Source: Flavobacterium frigoris (GTDB lineage: Bacteria; Bacteroidota; Bacteroidia; Flavobacteriales; Flavobacteriaceae). Taken from it: a DNA stretch of 64,000 nucleotides. The stretch covers positions 62,001-126,000 of the forward strand of contig NZ_FOFZ01000005.1 of the NCBI RefSeq assembly GCF_900111075.1, given 5' to 3'. Shown in pieces: positions 49,110 to 57,565 of the stretch; position 1 is the stretch's first letter, and every line of letters begins with the position of its first letter. Under the pieces are notes generated by a model. The model saw nothing but the letters and a program-made list of their open reading frames with translations, made no database searches and had not been told where the DNA came from. A program made the translations under genes and the position numbers.

Positions 49110-52100
49110 ATGAAACAAATTTACATGAAAAAGCAGCTGCTTCTTGCGACTGTATTTTCTTTTTTAAGTCTCTTATCATTTGGTCAGGTTCCCTCCTATT
49201 ATAATGGAACCAATATCAACCAAACGGGAAATGCCTTAAAATCGAGCCTTGCAACTTTAATAAGTAGCAATACGACAATCTTAAGTTATACTCCTGGAGT
49301 ATGGGATGCATTAAAACAAACCGACTTAGATCCTACTGATCCTAGCAAAGTTTTATTGATTTACGGTTACAATGATACCGATAGTGATATTACTAATGAC
49401 CGTACTCGTTCTAAAGATTTAAATGGTGGAAACCAAGGAAACTGGAACAGAGAGCATGTTTATGCAAAGTCTTTGGGAAATCCAAATTTAGGTACTGATG
49501 GACCTGGAAGTGACGCACATCATCTTAGAGCTTCAGATATCACCTTGAATTCAACAAGAAATAACTATCCTTATGGTTCTGGTACTGGTAATTCAAAATT
49601 AATAAACGGTGCCTATTGGTATCCTGGAGATGAATGGAAAGGGGATGTAGCGCGTATGGTAATGTACATGTATGTGCGTTACGGAAATCAATGTCTTCCT
49701 AATGCAGTTACCGTAGGTTCACAAACTTTTAGTGGAGATATTCCAGATATTTTATTGCAATGGAATGTTGAAGATCCTGTTTCCCAAATAGAAATAAACA
49801 GAAACACAATATTAGAAGGAGTTCAAGGAAATAGAAATCCTTTTATTGACAACCCCGCTTTTGCAACAACAATTTGGGGAGGCCCACAAGCAGAAAACCG
49901 ATTTGACGGCAGCGTTGTATTCGATACAGAAGTTCCTTCAGTACCTGCTAATTTATATGCCACAAATACTACTCAAACGGGAACGACGTTAACATGGGTT
50001 CAGTCTACAGATAATGTGGGTGTTCTAGGATATCGAATTTATAACGGAACGGTACAAATTGCTTCGTCTTCAACAGCTAATTATGTTTTATCAGGATTAA
50101 CAGCTAATACAAATTATACTTTTTCAATAAAAGCTTTTGATGCGGCAGGAAACATATCAAATGGTAGCAATAGTATTGCCGTGACAACCCTAGCGGGTAC
50201 TCCTCCACCAACTCCTACAACTTCTGTTGTTTTCATGAATGAAATACATTATGACAATGCTAGTACAGATGTAGGTGAAGGTATAGAAATTGCAGGAACT
50301 GCAGGAACGGATTTAACAGGATGGAGTATTATTCCGTATAATGGAAATGGTGGTGCCTCTTATACTCCAGCTGGAAGTTTATCAGGAATTATCCCAAATC
50401 AATCCAACGGATTTGGTACCGTTTTCGTTGCTGTAAACGGACTACAAAATGGAGCTCCTGACGGACTTGCATTAGTTAACAATTTAGGAAATGTTATTCA
50501 ATTTTTAAGCTACGAAGGAACATTTGCAGCGACTAACGGTCCAGCAAATGGAATGACAAGCACTGATATTGGTGTTTCACAAAATGGAACTGAAGCAATT
50601 GGTTTGTCTTTGCAATTAAAAGGATCAGGAACTCAATATAGTGATTTTACATGGCAAGCTGCAAGCGCAAGCACCTATGGAAATATTAATAACGGACAGT
50701 CATTTTCTACTACTACTGTGCCGCTTACTAATCCAACAAATTTAGCGGCAAGCAACACGACTCAAACAACAACTACCTTGTCTTGGGAAGCAGGAGCAGG
50801 TGCCGTATCCTACGAAATTTTTAATGGAACAACAAAAATTGCTGCCACAACGAATACCAATTTTACACTTACTAATCTAACAGCAAATACTACTTATAGA
50901 GTTACTGTATTAGCTTTAGATGCCGATGATAATACATCAGATGCAAGTAATGAAATAATCGTAACGACTCTAGAAAACGCAACGACACCTGCACTCGCTG
51001 GATCTGTATTTATAAATGAAATTCATTACGATAACGCAGGTTCAGATATTGATGAAGGAGTTGAAATTACAGGACTAGCGGGAACTGACTTAACAGGTTG
51101 GAAACTTATTCCTTATAATGGAAATGGAGGAGCAAGCTACACACCAATAGGTACTTTATCAGGAACCATTCCTAATCAATTAAATGGATATGGAACCGTA
51201 TCAGTGCCTCTTTCGGGATTACAAAATGGTGCTCCTGATGGAATCGCATTAGTAGATGCTGCCAATAATGTAATTCAGTTTTTAAGCTACGAAGGTAGTT
51301 TTACAGCGACTAATGGTCCAGCAAGCGGAATGACAAGTACTGATATTGGTATTGCTGAAGCAGGTACTGCGACTTTAGGTACGTCATTACAGTTAGTTGG
51401 AAAAGGAACAAAATATGTTGATTTTACATGGGAAGCAGCTGTTAGTACTTTTGGTAAAGTGAATGTGGGACAAAAATTTGGTGATTTAGTATTCATCAAT
51501 GAGATTCACTATGACAATGCTGGAACAGATCTTGGCGAAGCGGTTGAAGTAGCTGGTTATGCAGGAACTGATTTAACAGGATGGAGCATTATTCCTTATA
51601 ACGGAACGGGTGGTGCAACATATACTCCTATAGGAACTTTATCAGGAATTATTCCAGATCAATTGAATGGATATGGAACTGTATCTGTATCTATTGCAGG
51701 ATTACAAAATGGTTCTCCTGATGGAATAGCATTAGTAGACCCTTCTGGTAAGCTAATTCAATTTTTAAGTTATGAAGGTAGTTTTACAGCGACTAATGGT
51801 CCGGCGAGCGGAATGACCAGTACTGACATTAGTATTGCTGAAGCTAGTACAGCTGCAGTAGGAACTTCACTTCAATTAACTGGAGCTGGATTCACTTATG
51901 CTGATTTTACATGGCAAGCAGCTAACAATACTTTCGGGGCCATAAATGCAGGACAGTTTTTTGGAAATGCAAGTGACATAATTGTAGTACTTCCAATTGC
52001 TGAAGCGAGAGCAAAAGCAGATGGTGAAATTGTAACAGTCACTGGCGTTTTGACTGTTTCTGATCAATTTGCAGGATCTGCCTATATTCAAGATGCAACC

Positions 52101-54362
52101 GGTGCAATTGCCGTTTTTGATAAAACAGTTCATGGCGCTGGTATTTTCAAAATAGGAGATTCAATTACCGTTACTGGAACAAGAAGTTCTTACAGCGACC
52201 AACTTCAAATTAGTCCTGTAAGCGCAGTTACAAATAATGGATTGCCAAATCAGGCTATCCAACCTAAGACGATTACTCTAAGCGAAATGGTAAACCATCC
52301 TGCGGAATTGGTGCGTATTCAAAATACGACTTTCCCTAAACCGGGCACGATTATGTTTGGCAATTCAAATACAAATATTACTGATGCAAACGGAACGGCT
52401 CAATTGCGCATCGACGCTGATGTAAATGATCTTGTAGGTTTTGCCCAACCAGAAACTTGTTCTGAAATTATAGGTGTTGTAGGTAATTATTTTGCAACTC
52501 AACAGCTTTTGCCTAGAATGAGGACAGACTTCCAATGTGCTGATAAATACCAACAAACAGGAAGTGATTTAGCTATTTCTAAAGATAAAACTTTAGATAT
52601 AGCTACTTGGAATGTAGCTTGGTTTGGTGATGAAACAAATTCTCCAGCAGCTGGAAAACCAAACTCAGATATGATACAAAAAGAAGCCGTTAAAACTATA
52701 TTACAACAATTAGATGCCGATATCTACGCTGTAGAAGAAGTTTCTGATGATGCATTATTGGCTCAAATGGTAAGCGAAATGAATGATTACAGTTTTGTTT
52801 TATCTGAAGCTACTTCATATCCTTTTGATGTATCAGGACCAAAACAAAAAGTTGGATTCATTTACAAAAACAAAACGGTAGAAGCAGTTAGTACGAAAGT
52901 GTTACTAAAAACAATTCACCCCTATTACAATGGTGGTGATGAATCCGCATTAGCTAATTATCCAAATACTGATAAATCTCGTTTTTTTGCTAGTGGAAGA
53001 TTACCTTTTATGTTAACTGCTAATGTTACTATTGATGGTAACAAAAAACAAATTAACATTATTGACCTTCATGCAAGAGCCAATACAAGTGGTGATGCTC
53101 AAGGCAAATACGACATGCGTAAATTTGATGTTGAGGTATTAAAAGATACTTTAGATGCACAATATCAAAATGCGAACTTAATCTTACTTGGAGATTATAA
53201 CGACGATGTTGACTACACAGTTTCAGATGTAACTACGACTGTTTCTACTTATGAAGCTTATGTTAATGATGCTGCAAGTTATAATGTGGTAACAAAAACA
53301 TTAAGTGAGCAAGGATTTAGATCGTATGCTACTTACGAAAATATGATTGATCACATTACCCTTTCTAATGAACTAGCTGATTTGTATATTGATCAATCAG
53401 CAAGAGTACACTATGAGTTTTTCTCTAGTGATTACACAAAAACAGCTTCAGATCACTTCCCGGTAACTGCCAGATTGCAATTAAAATTAATGGAAGTTGA
53501 ATCTCTAAATGTTACTAATGCAATGTGTAATGGCGAAGCTAACGGAACCGCTACAATAAATGTTTCTGGAGGAATAAGTCCTTATACCTATTTATGGAGC
53601 ACTAATGCAACCACAAGTACTATTACAGCTCTTACTGCAGGAAACTATAGTGTAGCAATAACTGATGCTTTAAATCATACCATCACTAAAGACTTTACCG
53701 TTACTGAAGCTGATGCGATTGATATTCCTTCTGCAGAAGAGGTAACTGTTTATAATGGTTACAAAGAAAAATCTTGTACGACACTTAGTGCGACTGGAAT
53801 AACTGGAGGTATTCAACCCTACTCTTATAAGTGGAGTAATGGAGCTACAACAAACACAATTAAAGTATGTCCAGAGCAAACAACTACATTTACGTTAACA
53901 GTTACTGATGCTAATGGTTGTACTGCTGTTGCAGAAAGAACTGTAAATGTCGAAGATGTTCGTTGTGGGAATAACACCAGAAATCCAAAAGTTGAAATTT
54001 GTCATAACGGAAGATCAATTTGCGTCGATGAAAACGCTGTAAAATGGCATTTAGCACATGGGGATACTTTAGGAAGTTGTACGCAACAAGATAATAATCA
54101 GGTAAGAATTACTAACGTGAATGTCTTTCCAAATCCATTTGTTAATAATGTAAATGTAAGTCTAACTAGTTCAGTAACTGCTAAAGTTGACTTTTGGGTT
54201 TACAACTTCTTTGGTCAGTTAGTATATCAAAGTAGTAACGAAATTAGCGCTGGAAAATCAATTTCAAATTTAGAATTATCGACGTTAAGAAAAGGATTCT
54301 ATTTCTTGAAAACCGTTGTAAACGGAAAATTACAAAACATCAAATACTTGGTAAAAAAATAA
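49110..54362 (+). CDS. T9SS-secreted protein with two nuclease domains
   Basis: 1750 residues. Signal peptide 1-26. Endonuclease I-type domain about 30-265 with 'NREHVYAKS' and 'GSDAHHLRASDITLN' (His catalysis). FN3 domain 275-360. Lamin-tail domain 372-533. FN3 540-622. Two more lamin-tail domains 632-790 and 793-952. OB-fold-like domain about 958-1143. Endonuclease/exonuclease/phosphatase domain about 1158-1460 with 'TWNVAWFG', 'VEEV', 'LLGDYNDD' and 'ASDHFPVT'. SprB-like repeats about 1464-1615, a Cys/His-rich motif 'ICHNGRSICVDENA', and a type A sorting domain 1668-1750 ('NVFPNPFVNN', 'YFLKTV'). It should be exported by the type IX system and degrade extracellular nucleic acid, probably for phosphate or biofilm DNA. 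ATG 49125 is an alternative start. Confidence 0.93.
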   Translation: MKQIYMKKQLLLATVFSFLSLLSFGQVPSYYNGTNINQTGNALKSSLATLISSNTTILSYTPGVWDALKQTDLDPTDPSKVLLIYGYNDTDSDITNDRTRSKDLNGGNQGNWNREHVYAKSLGNPNLGTDGPGSDAHHLRASDITLNSTRNNYPYGSGTGNSKLINGAYWYPGDEWKGDVARMVMYMYVRYGNQCLPNAVTVGSQTFSGDIPDILLQWNVEDPVSQIEINRNTILEGVQGNRNPFIDNPAFATTIWGGPQAENRFDGSVVFDTEVPSVPANLYATNTTQTGTTLTWVQSTDNVGVLGYRIYNGTVQIASSSTANYVLSGLTANTNYTFSIKAFDAAGNISNGSNSIAVTTLAGTPPPTPTTSVVFMNEIHYDNASTDVGEGIEIAGTAGTDLTGWSIIPYNGNGGASYTPAGSLSGIIPNQSNGFGTVFVAVNGLQNGAPDGLALVNNLGNVIQFLSYEGTFAATNGPANGMTSTDIGVSQNGTEAIGLSLQLKGSGTQYSDFTWQAASASTYGNINNGQSFSTTTVPLTNPTNLAASNTTQTTTTLSWEAGAGAVSYEIFNGTTKIAATTNTNFTLTNLTANTTYRVTVLALDADDNTSDASNEIIVTTLENATTPALAGSVFINEIHYDNAGSDIDEGVEITGLAGTDLTGWKLIPYNGNGGASYTPIGTLSGTIPNQLNGYGTVSVPLSGLQNGAPDGIALVDAANNVIQFLSYEGSFTATNGPASGMTSTDIGIAEAGTATLGTSLQLVGKGTKYVDFTWEAAVSTFGKVNVGQKFGDLVFINEIHYDNAGTDLGEAVEVAGYAGTDLTGWSIIPYNGTGGATYTPIGTLSGIIPDQLNGYGTVSVSIAGLQNGSPDGIALVDPSGKLIQFLSYEGSFTATNGPASGMTSTDISIAEASTAAVGTSLQLTGAGFTYADFTWQAANNTFGAINAGQFFGNASDIIVVLPIAEARAKADGEIVTVTGVLTVSDQFAGSAYIQDATGAIAVFDKTVHGAGIFKIGDSITVTGTRSSYSDQLQISPVSAVTNNGLPNQAIQPKTITLSEMVNHPAELVRIQNTTFPKPGTIMFGNSNTNITDANGTAQLRIDADVNDLVGFAQPETCSEIIGVVGNYFATQQLLPRMRTDFQCADKYQQTGSDLAISKDKTLDIATWNVAWFGDETNSPAAGKPNSDMIQKEAVKTILQQLDADIYAVEEVSDDALLAQMVSEMNDYSFVLSEATSYPFDVSGPKQKVGFIYKNKTVEAVSTKVLLKTIHPYYNGGDESALANYPNTDKSRFFASGRLPFMLTANVTIDGNKKQINIIDLHARANTSGDAQGKYDMRKFDVEVLKDTLDAQYQNANLILLGDYNDDVDYTVSDVTTTVSTYEAYVNDAASYNVVTKTLSEQGFRSYATYENMIDHITLSNELADLYIDQSARVHYEFFSSDYTKTASDHFPVTARLQLKLMEVESLNVTNAMCNGEANGTATINVSGGISPYTYLWSTNATTSTITALTAGNYSVAITDALNHTITKDFTVTEADAIDIPSAEEVTVYNGYKEKSCTTLSATGITGGIQPYSYKWSNGATTNTIKVCPEQTTTFTLTVTDANGCTAVAERTVNVEDVRCGNNTRNPKVEICHNGRSICVDENAVKWHLAHGDTLGSCTQQDNNQVRITNVNVFPNPFVNNVNVSLTSSVTAKVDFWVYNFFGQLVYQSSNEISAGKSISNLELSTLRKGFYFLKTVVNGKLQNIKYLVKK
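50226..51965 (+). repeat. Three lamin-tail domain repeats within the nuclease gene
   Basis: Copies at about 50226-50705, 51003-51479 and 51486-51965 share 'EIHYDNA', 'AGTDLTGW', 'IPYNG-GGA-YTP', 'GLQNG-PDG-AL' and 'NGPASGMTSTDI'. Copies 2 and 3 are near-identical in places and directly adjacent, pointing to recent duplication. Confidence 0.9.
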
Positions 54363-54397
54363 TTTTTCATTAAAAAAACAATCTTCGTAGTTATCTA

Positions 54398-54429
54398 AAA
54401 CCACCAAATTCAATTTTGGTGGTTTTTTT
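54398..54429 (+). terminator. Rho-independent terminator after the nuclease gene
   Basis: AAACCACCAAA pairs with TTTGGTGGTTT around a 6-base loop, with a T run after the stem. Confidence 0.88.
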
Positions 54430-54559
54430 ATTTTGGAGCAAAAATAATAGGAACGTAAAATATTTTTTTAAATATTTTTTTGTAACTTTAATTAAGTTAA
54501 TCCGTTCACTTAAAACATGTTAAAGTAAAAATAGTCGATTTAACGTAAGCTTTATACCG

Positions 54560-54685
54560 ATGGAACAAATTAAAATACAAAGACGAAAAAAAGAAGAATG
54601 GATAGCTAAGGATTTAAAAAGTAAAATCCCCAAATTGTCCAGGAAAACAATATATATTCCCCTGCAGAATGAATTACTATTCTAA
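54560..54685 (+). CDS. Possible 41-residue basic peptide upstream of retron
   Basis: An ATG at 54560 opens 41 codons to TAA at 54683-54685, starting 'MEQIKIQRRKKEEWIAKDLK' and ending 'PLQNELLF'. It is strongly basic, with no membrane span. It precedes the structured RNA by about 15 bases. It could be a small accessory or effector gene, a leader peptide, or chance. Confidence 0.3.
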   Translation: MEQIKIQRRKKEEWIAKDLKSKIPKLSRKTIYIPLQNELLF

Positions 54686-54689
54686 TTCA

Positions 54690-54870
54690 TTTTTTAAAGA
54701 TTGTGTTAGCTCAGCTAACATCGGAGCAGTGAGTCACTGTTCTGTAATTGAATGCTTTTTCAAGCACTGGGTTTAAAAGATCCTCCGCAGAGCTCCGAAC
54801 CTTTTAAACCCGTATTCCTAATTGGAGTGAGAGACATAAAAGTCCTCACTCCATTAACGATTTTAAGGCT
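54690..54870 (+). ncRNA. Retron non-coding RNA (msr-msd) candidate
   Basis: Between a possible a1 segment and the reverse-transcriptase ATG lie five hairpins: TGTTAGC/GCTAACA (54704-54720); GGAGCAGTG/CACTGTTCT (54723-54743, with wobbles); TGCTT/AAGCA (54753-54766); a perfect 11-base stem GGGTTTAAAAG/CTTTTAAACCC (54769-54811); and GGAGTGAG/CTCACTCC (54824-54852). A TTAGC at 54706-54710 resembles the site of the branching G in known retrons. Possible a1/a2 pairings with TTAACGATTTTAAG (54854-54867) are either TTAAAG..GTTA near 54695-54708 or CTTAAAA..GTTAA at 54509-54523. Exact ends are uncertain. The 5' boundary would extend to 54509 in the second model. Confidence 0.6.
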
Positions 54871-55926
54871 ATGGATTTTTCAAACTACAAAGACACTTTC
54901 ACCAACGAGGCTATAAAAAGAGGCTACTCTGAACAGAATATTAAACGCTGTTTGGATTATGCGGCACCTTTATTTTCCAATGATGTTCCTGTAATTTACA
55001 ATACGTCCCATTTGTCAGTATTAGTGGGCTACAAAAAGGAATATCTTAAGAAAGCCGCTCTTCATACTAAATACTTTTATCGTGATTTTGAAATTGTTAA
55101 ACGAAACGGTAAAAAAAGACCCATATCAGAACCATTGCCCAGTTTGAAAGAAATTCAGCATTGGATTCTAAAAAATATCTTGTATAATATTCCGGTGAGT
55201 CCTTTCGCCAAGGCCTACAAACCAAATATAAGTCTCATCGAAAATTTGAAATTTCATAGAAACCAGCCGAAAGTATTTACGCTGGATTTAGAAAATTTTT
55301 TCCCATCCATTACCATAGATAGTATCGAGAAAATCTTTATTGAATTAGGTTATTCTAAAAGCGTTTCTGATTTGCTGGCTAAACTATGTACTCGTGATGG
55401 CACTTTGCCACAAGGTGCCCCAACCAGTCCCTCCCTTTCAAATTTAATTTTTATTGAGGCTGACGCACTGATTGCTGACTATTGCATTCAAAGAAAAATA
55501 AGATACACCCGCTATGCTGATGATCTCAGTTTTTCAGGCGATTTCGATGAAAAAGAACTTTTTGATAAAGTAAACGGAATCATTAAAAAAATGAATTTCA
55601 ACATTAACACTGCCAAAACCAAACTTATGACTCCCGGCAGCCGCCAAACCGTAACCGGCATTGTGGTTAATGAAAAACCACAGGTCGTTTTTCACAAACG
55701 TAATGAATTAAGACAAGCCATGTATTACATCCAAAAATTTGGAATTGATCAACATCGGGAATACAGAGAAATTAACCAAAGGAACTTTTTAGAACACCTG
55801 CTTGGAAAAATCAATTTTGTTTTGCAGATCAACCCAAAAGACACGGAATTCATTGGTTATAAATCATTTCTTATTGATTTAAAAAAGAAACGGGATTTAA
55901 ACTATGATACGTTAAAAATCATATAG
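54871..55926 (+). CDS. Retron-type reverse transcriptase
   Basis: 351 residues. RT motifs in order: 'AYKPNISLIENLKFH' (115-129, retron NaxxH-like), 'FTLDLENFFPSIT' (136-148), 'PQGAPTSPSLSNLI' (180-193), catalytic 'RYADDLSFSG' (YADD 215-218), 'NINTAKTKLM' (244-253) and 'TVTGIVVN' (260-267), the VTG motif typical of retron RTs. There is no fused protease, integrase or group II maturase domain. Its start follows the RNA region directly, in the standard msr-msd-ret order. It would make a branched RNA-DNA molecule. Known retrons act as anti-phage toxin-antitoxin systems with an effector; none is recognised beside it. Confidence 0.9.
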   Translation: MDFSNYKDTFTNEAIKRGYSEQNIKRCLDYAAPLFSNDVPVIYNTSHLSVLVGYKKEYLKKAALHTKYFYRDFEIVKRNGKKRPISEPLPSLKEIQHWILKNILYNIPVSPFAKAYKPNISLIENLKFHRNQPKVFTLDLENFFPSITIDSIEKIFIELGYSKSVSDLLAKLCTRDGTLPQGAPTSPSLSNLIFIEADALIADYCIQRKIRYTRYADDLSFSGDFDEKELFDKVNGIIKKMNFNINTAKTKLMTPGSRQTVTGIVVNEKPQVVFHKRNELRQAMYYIQKFGIDQHREYREINQRNFLEHLLGKINFVLQINPKDTEFIGYKSFLIDLKKKRDLNYDTLKII

Positions 55927-55966
55927 ATGTAAAAATATTCCTTTTAATGTATGTCTTACTTTCTTA

Positions 55967-57559
55967 TTAGATTGGAATGAGTCTAGCTCCAATTTTTCGA
56001 AAACGAAAATGCAAATGAGGAATTAATGCAATACCTAGCATAATAAAGAATATCACAATCCCCATAAAATAATAGTAATCCCTTGCAAACAGCATATTCG
56101 TATGATTTGCTATTGCTTTACCTAATAATCCCTTAGCCATAACTTTAGCTTTCATTGCAGAAGCACCTTTGGCAAGAGCCAAATTTTCATACAATTGTAA
56201 TCGCTTATTAGATTCAAAGTTTAGACTGGTAACCGTATTCCCTAATGCATGATAATGCACACTTGCTTGTCTTAGATTCATAAATGAAATTAGTGCTAAA
56301 CTTACTGTAAAAGCAAAAAATCGAAAAGAAACACCACTTAATGAGGCTGAAAAACTTTTGGATTCTGGCACAGATGAAATGGTAAACATCACAATAGAAA
56401 GCATTAAAATTCCATTTCCCATTCCTTGAAAAAATAAAGGTAATAAAATACTTTCTTCATTGGCTTGGGAGCCAAAAACAAAAAACATTTGAATATGATA
56501 GAGCAGTAAAAATGCAAATCCAGTAAGCCAAATTAACCGCATATTGCGTTTCCTTAAAAGAAATCGAGCTGTTATTGCAATACCAACAAGAATACCTAAA
56601 GCATTAAAAAACATAACATAAGCATAATGAAAAGTATCTAACCCCATTTGGTTAAACAAAAATGAATTAGCGACACTTAAATCCCCTTTACAAATATAAT
56701 ATAGTACAAGCAGCAGCCCTCCTATTCTAAAATTGCGAAATTCGTATATGCTTAAATCTATAAACGGTCGTTTCTTTTTTTTCTGCATCAAAATAAAAGT
56801 TGCAAACAATAGCATGATTGTTCCGATACAGATCCAAATGCGAATGCTCTCAAACCAATTGTAATATTGACCATATAAAATAACATAGGCAATTAATGAT
56901 AATAGAGAACTATAAATCAAGAAACTCTTCCAATCTAAATTAAGCAATGGAAACCTTTTAGTATGTAAACGTATATTTGTTTTAAGGCAAAGGAACAGTA
57001 ACAAAGCGCCGGGAATTTGAACATAAATAATTGCTAAATACAATACATTAAAGTTATAATTTTGAAATATGTAAGCATCAAACAAGTAAGTAAAAGCATT
57101 AGAAATAAGTAAAGTTCCATAAAAAACAGCATAACCTAATACTCTAGATCGCTCAGAATGAAATTGAGAAAATAATAAATTTAGTGTCACTCCAATTATA
57201 GCAACTGTTATAGCCCCACCTAAAAAACGTAAAACAAAGAAAAGCAATGCATTTTGAGTACTGTACAAAAGCAAATTAATCCCTGTAAATAATAGAACAC
57301 TCATTAAAAAATAAGTTTTGGAAGCAAAATAACTAAAGAACCTTCTTTCTAATGGAAAAAAACTGGCAATCCCTACATAATATAAAACCATTGAAAATTG
57401 AATATCTGTGGGATCAAGCCCATAATAACTAGCTGCGCTTGTAATCCCACCAATATAGCCCGCTAGCATCGATGCTGCAGGGAGAATTACTAAAAAAATA
57501 ATAACTCTAATAAGCCATTTGGGAACCCAACTTTTAAATATATTTGAAGACTGATTCAT
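55967..57559 (-). CDS. MFS drug efflux transporter, EmrB-like
   Basis: 530 residues with about 14 hydrophobic helices, the layout of DHA2/EmrB transporters. Hydrophilic N-terminus short; last periplasmic loop about 430-490 before the final helix, as in EmrB-type pumps. It is the third gene of an operon with a TolC-type channel (58630-59964) and a HlyD/EmrA adaptor (57566-58627), 6 bases after the latter. Together they should form a three-part pump from the inner membrane to the outside. Substrate unknown. Confidence 0.88.
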   Translation of the reverse strand: MNQSSNIFKSWVPKWLIRVIIFLVILPAASMLAGYIGGITSAASYYGLDPTDIQFSMVLYYVGIASFFPLERRFFSYFASKTYFLMSVLLFTGINLLLYSTQNALLFFVLRFLGGAITVAIIGVTLNLLFSQFHSERSRVLGYAVFYGTLLISNAFTYLFDAYIFQNYNFNVLYLAIIYVQIPGALLLFLCLKTNIRLHTKRFPLLNLDWKSFLIYSSLLSLIAYVILYGQYYNWFESIRIWICIGTIMLLFATFILMQKKKKRPFIDLSIYEFRNFRIGGLLLVLYYICKGDLSVANSFLFNQMGLDTFHYAYVMFFNALGILVGIAITARFLLRKRNMRLIWLTGFAFLLLYHIQMFFVFGSQANEESILLPLFFQGMGNGILMLSIVMFTISSVPESKSFSASLSGVSFRFFAFTVSLALISFMNLRQASVHYHALGNTVTSLNFESNKRLQLYENLALAKGASAMKAKVMAKGLLGKAIANHTNMLFARDYYYFMGIVIFFIMLGIALIPHLHFRFRKIGARLIPI

Positions 57560-57565
57560 GCAAGT

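Larger units (their letters stand above)
54363..54870. other. Spacer carrying terminator, small ORF and retron RNA region
   Basis: Contains the terminator of the nuclease gene, a 41-codon ORF and at least five hairpins that I assign to the retron non-coding RNA. Confidence 0.7.

Noticed and set aside
54871..55926. Group II intron maturase
   Set aside because: No maturase or HNH domain, no intron domain V-like hairpin after it, and the VTG motif is retron-like.
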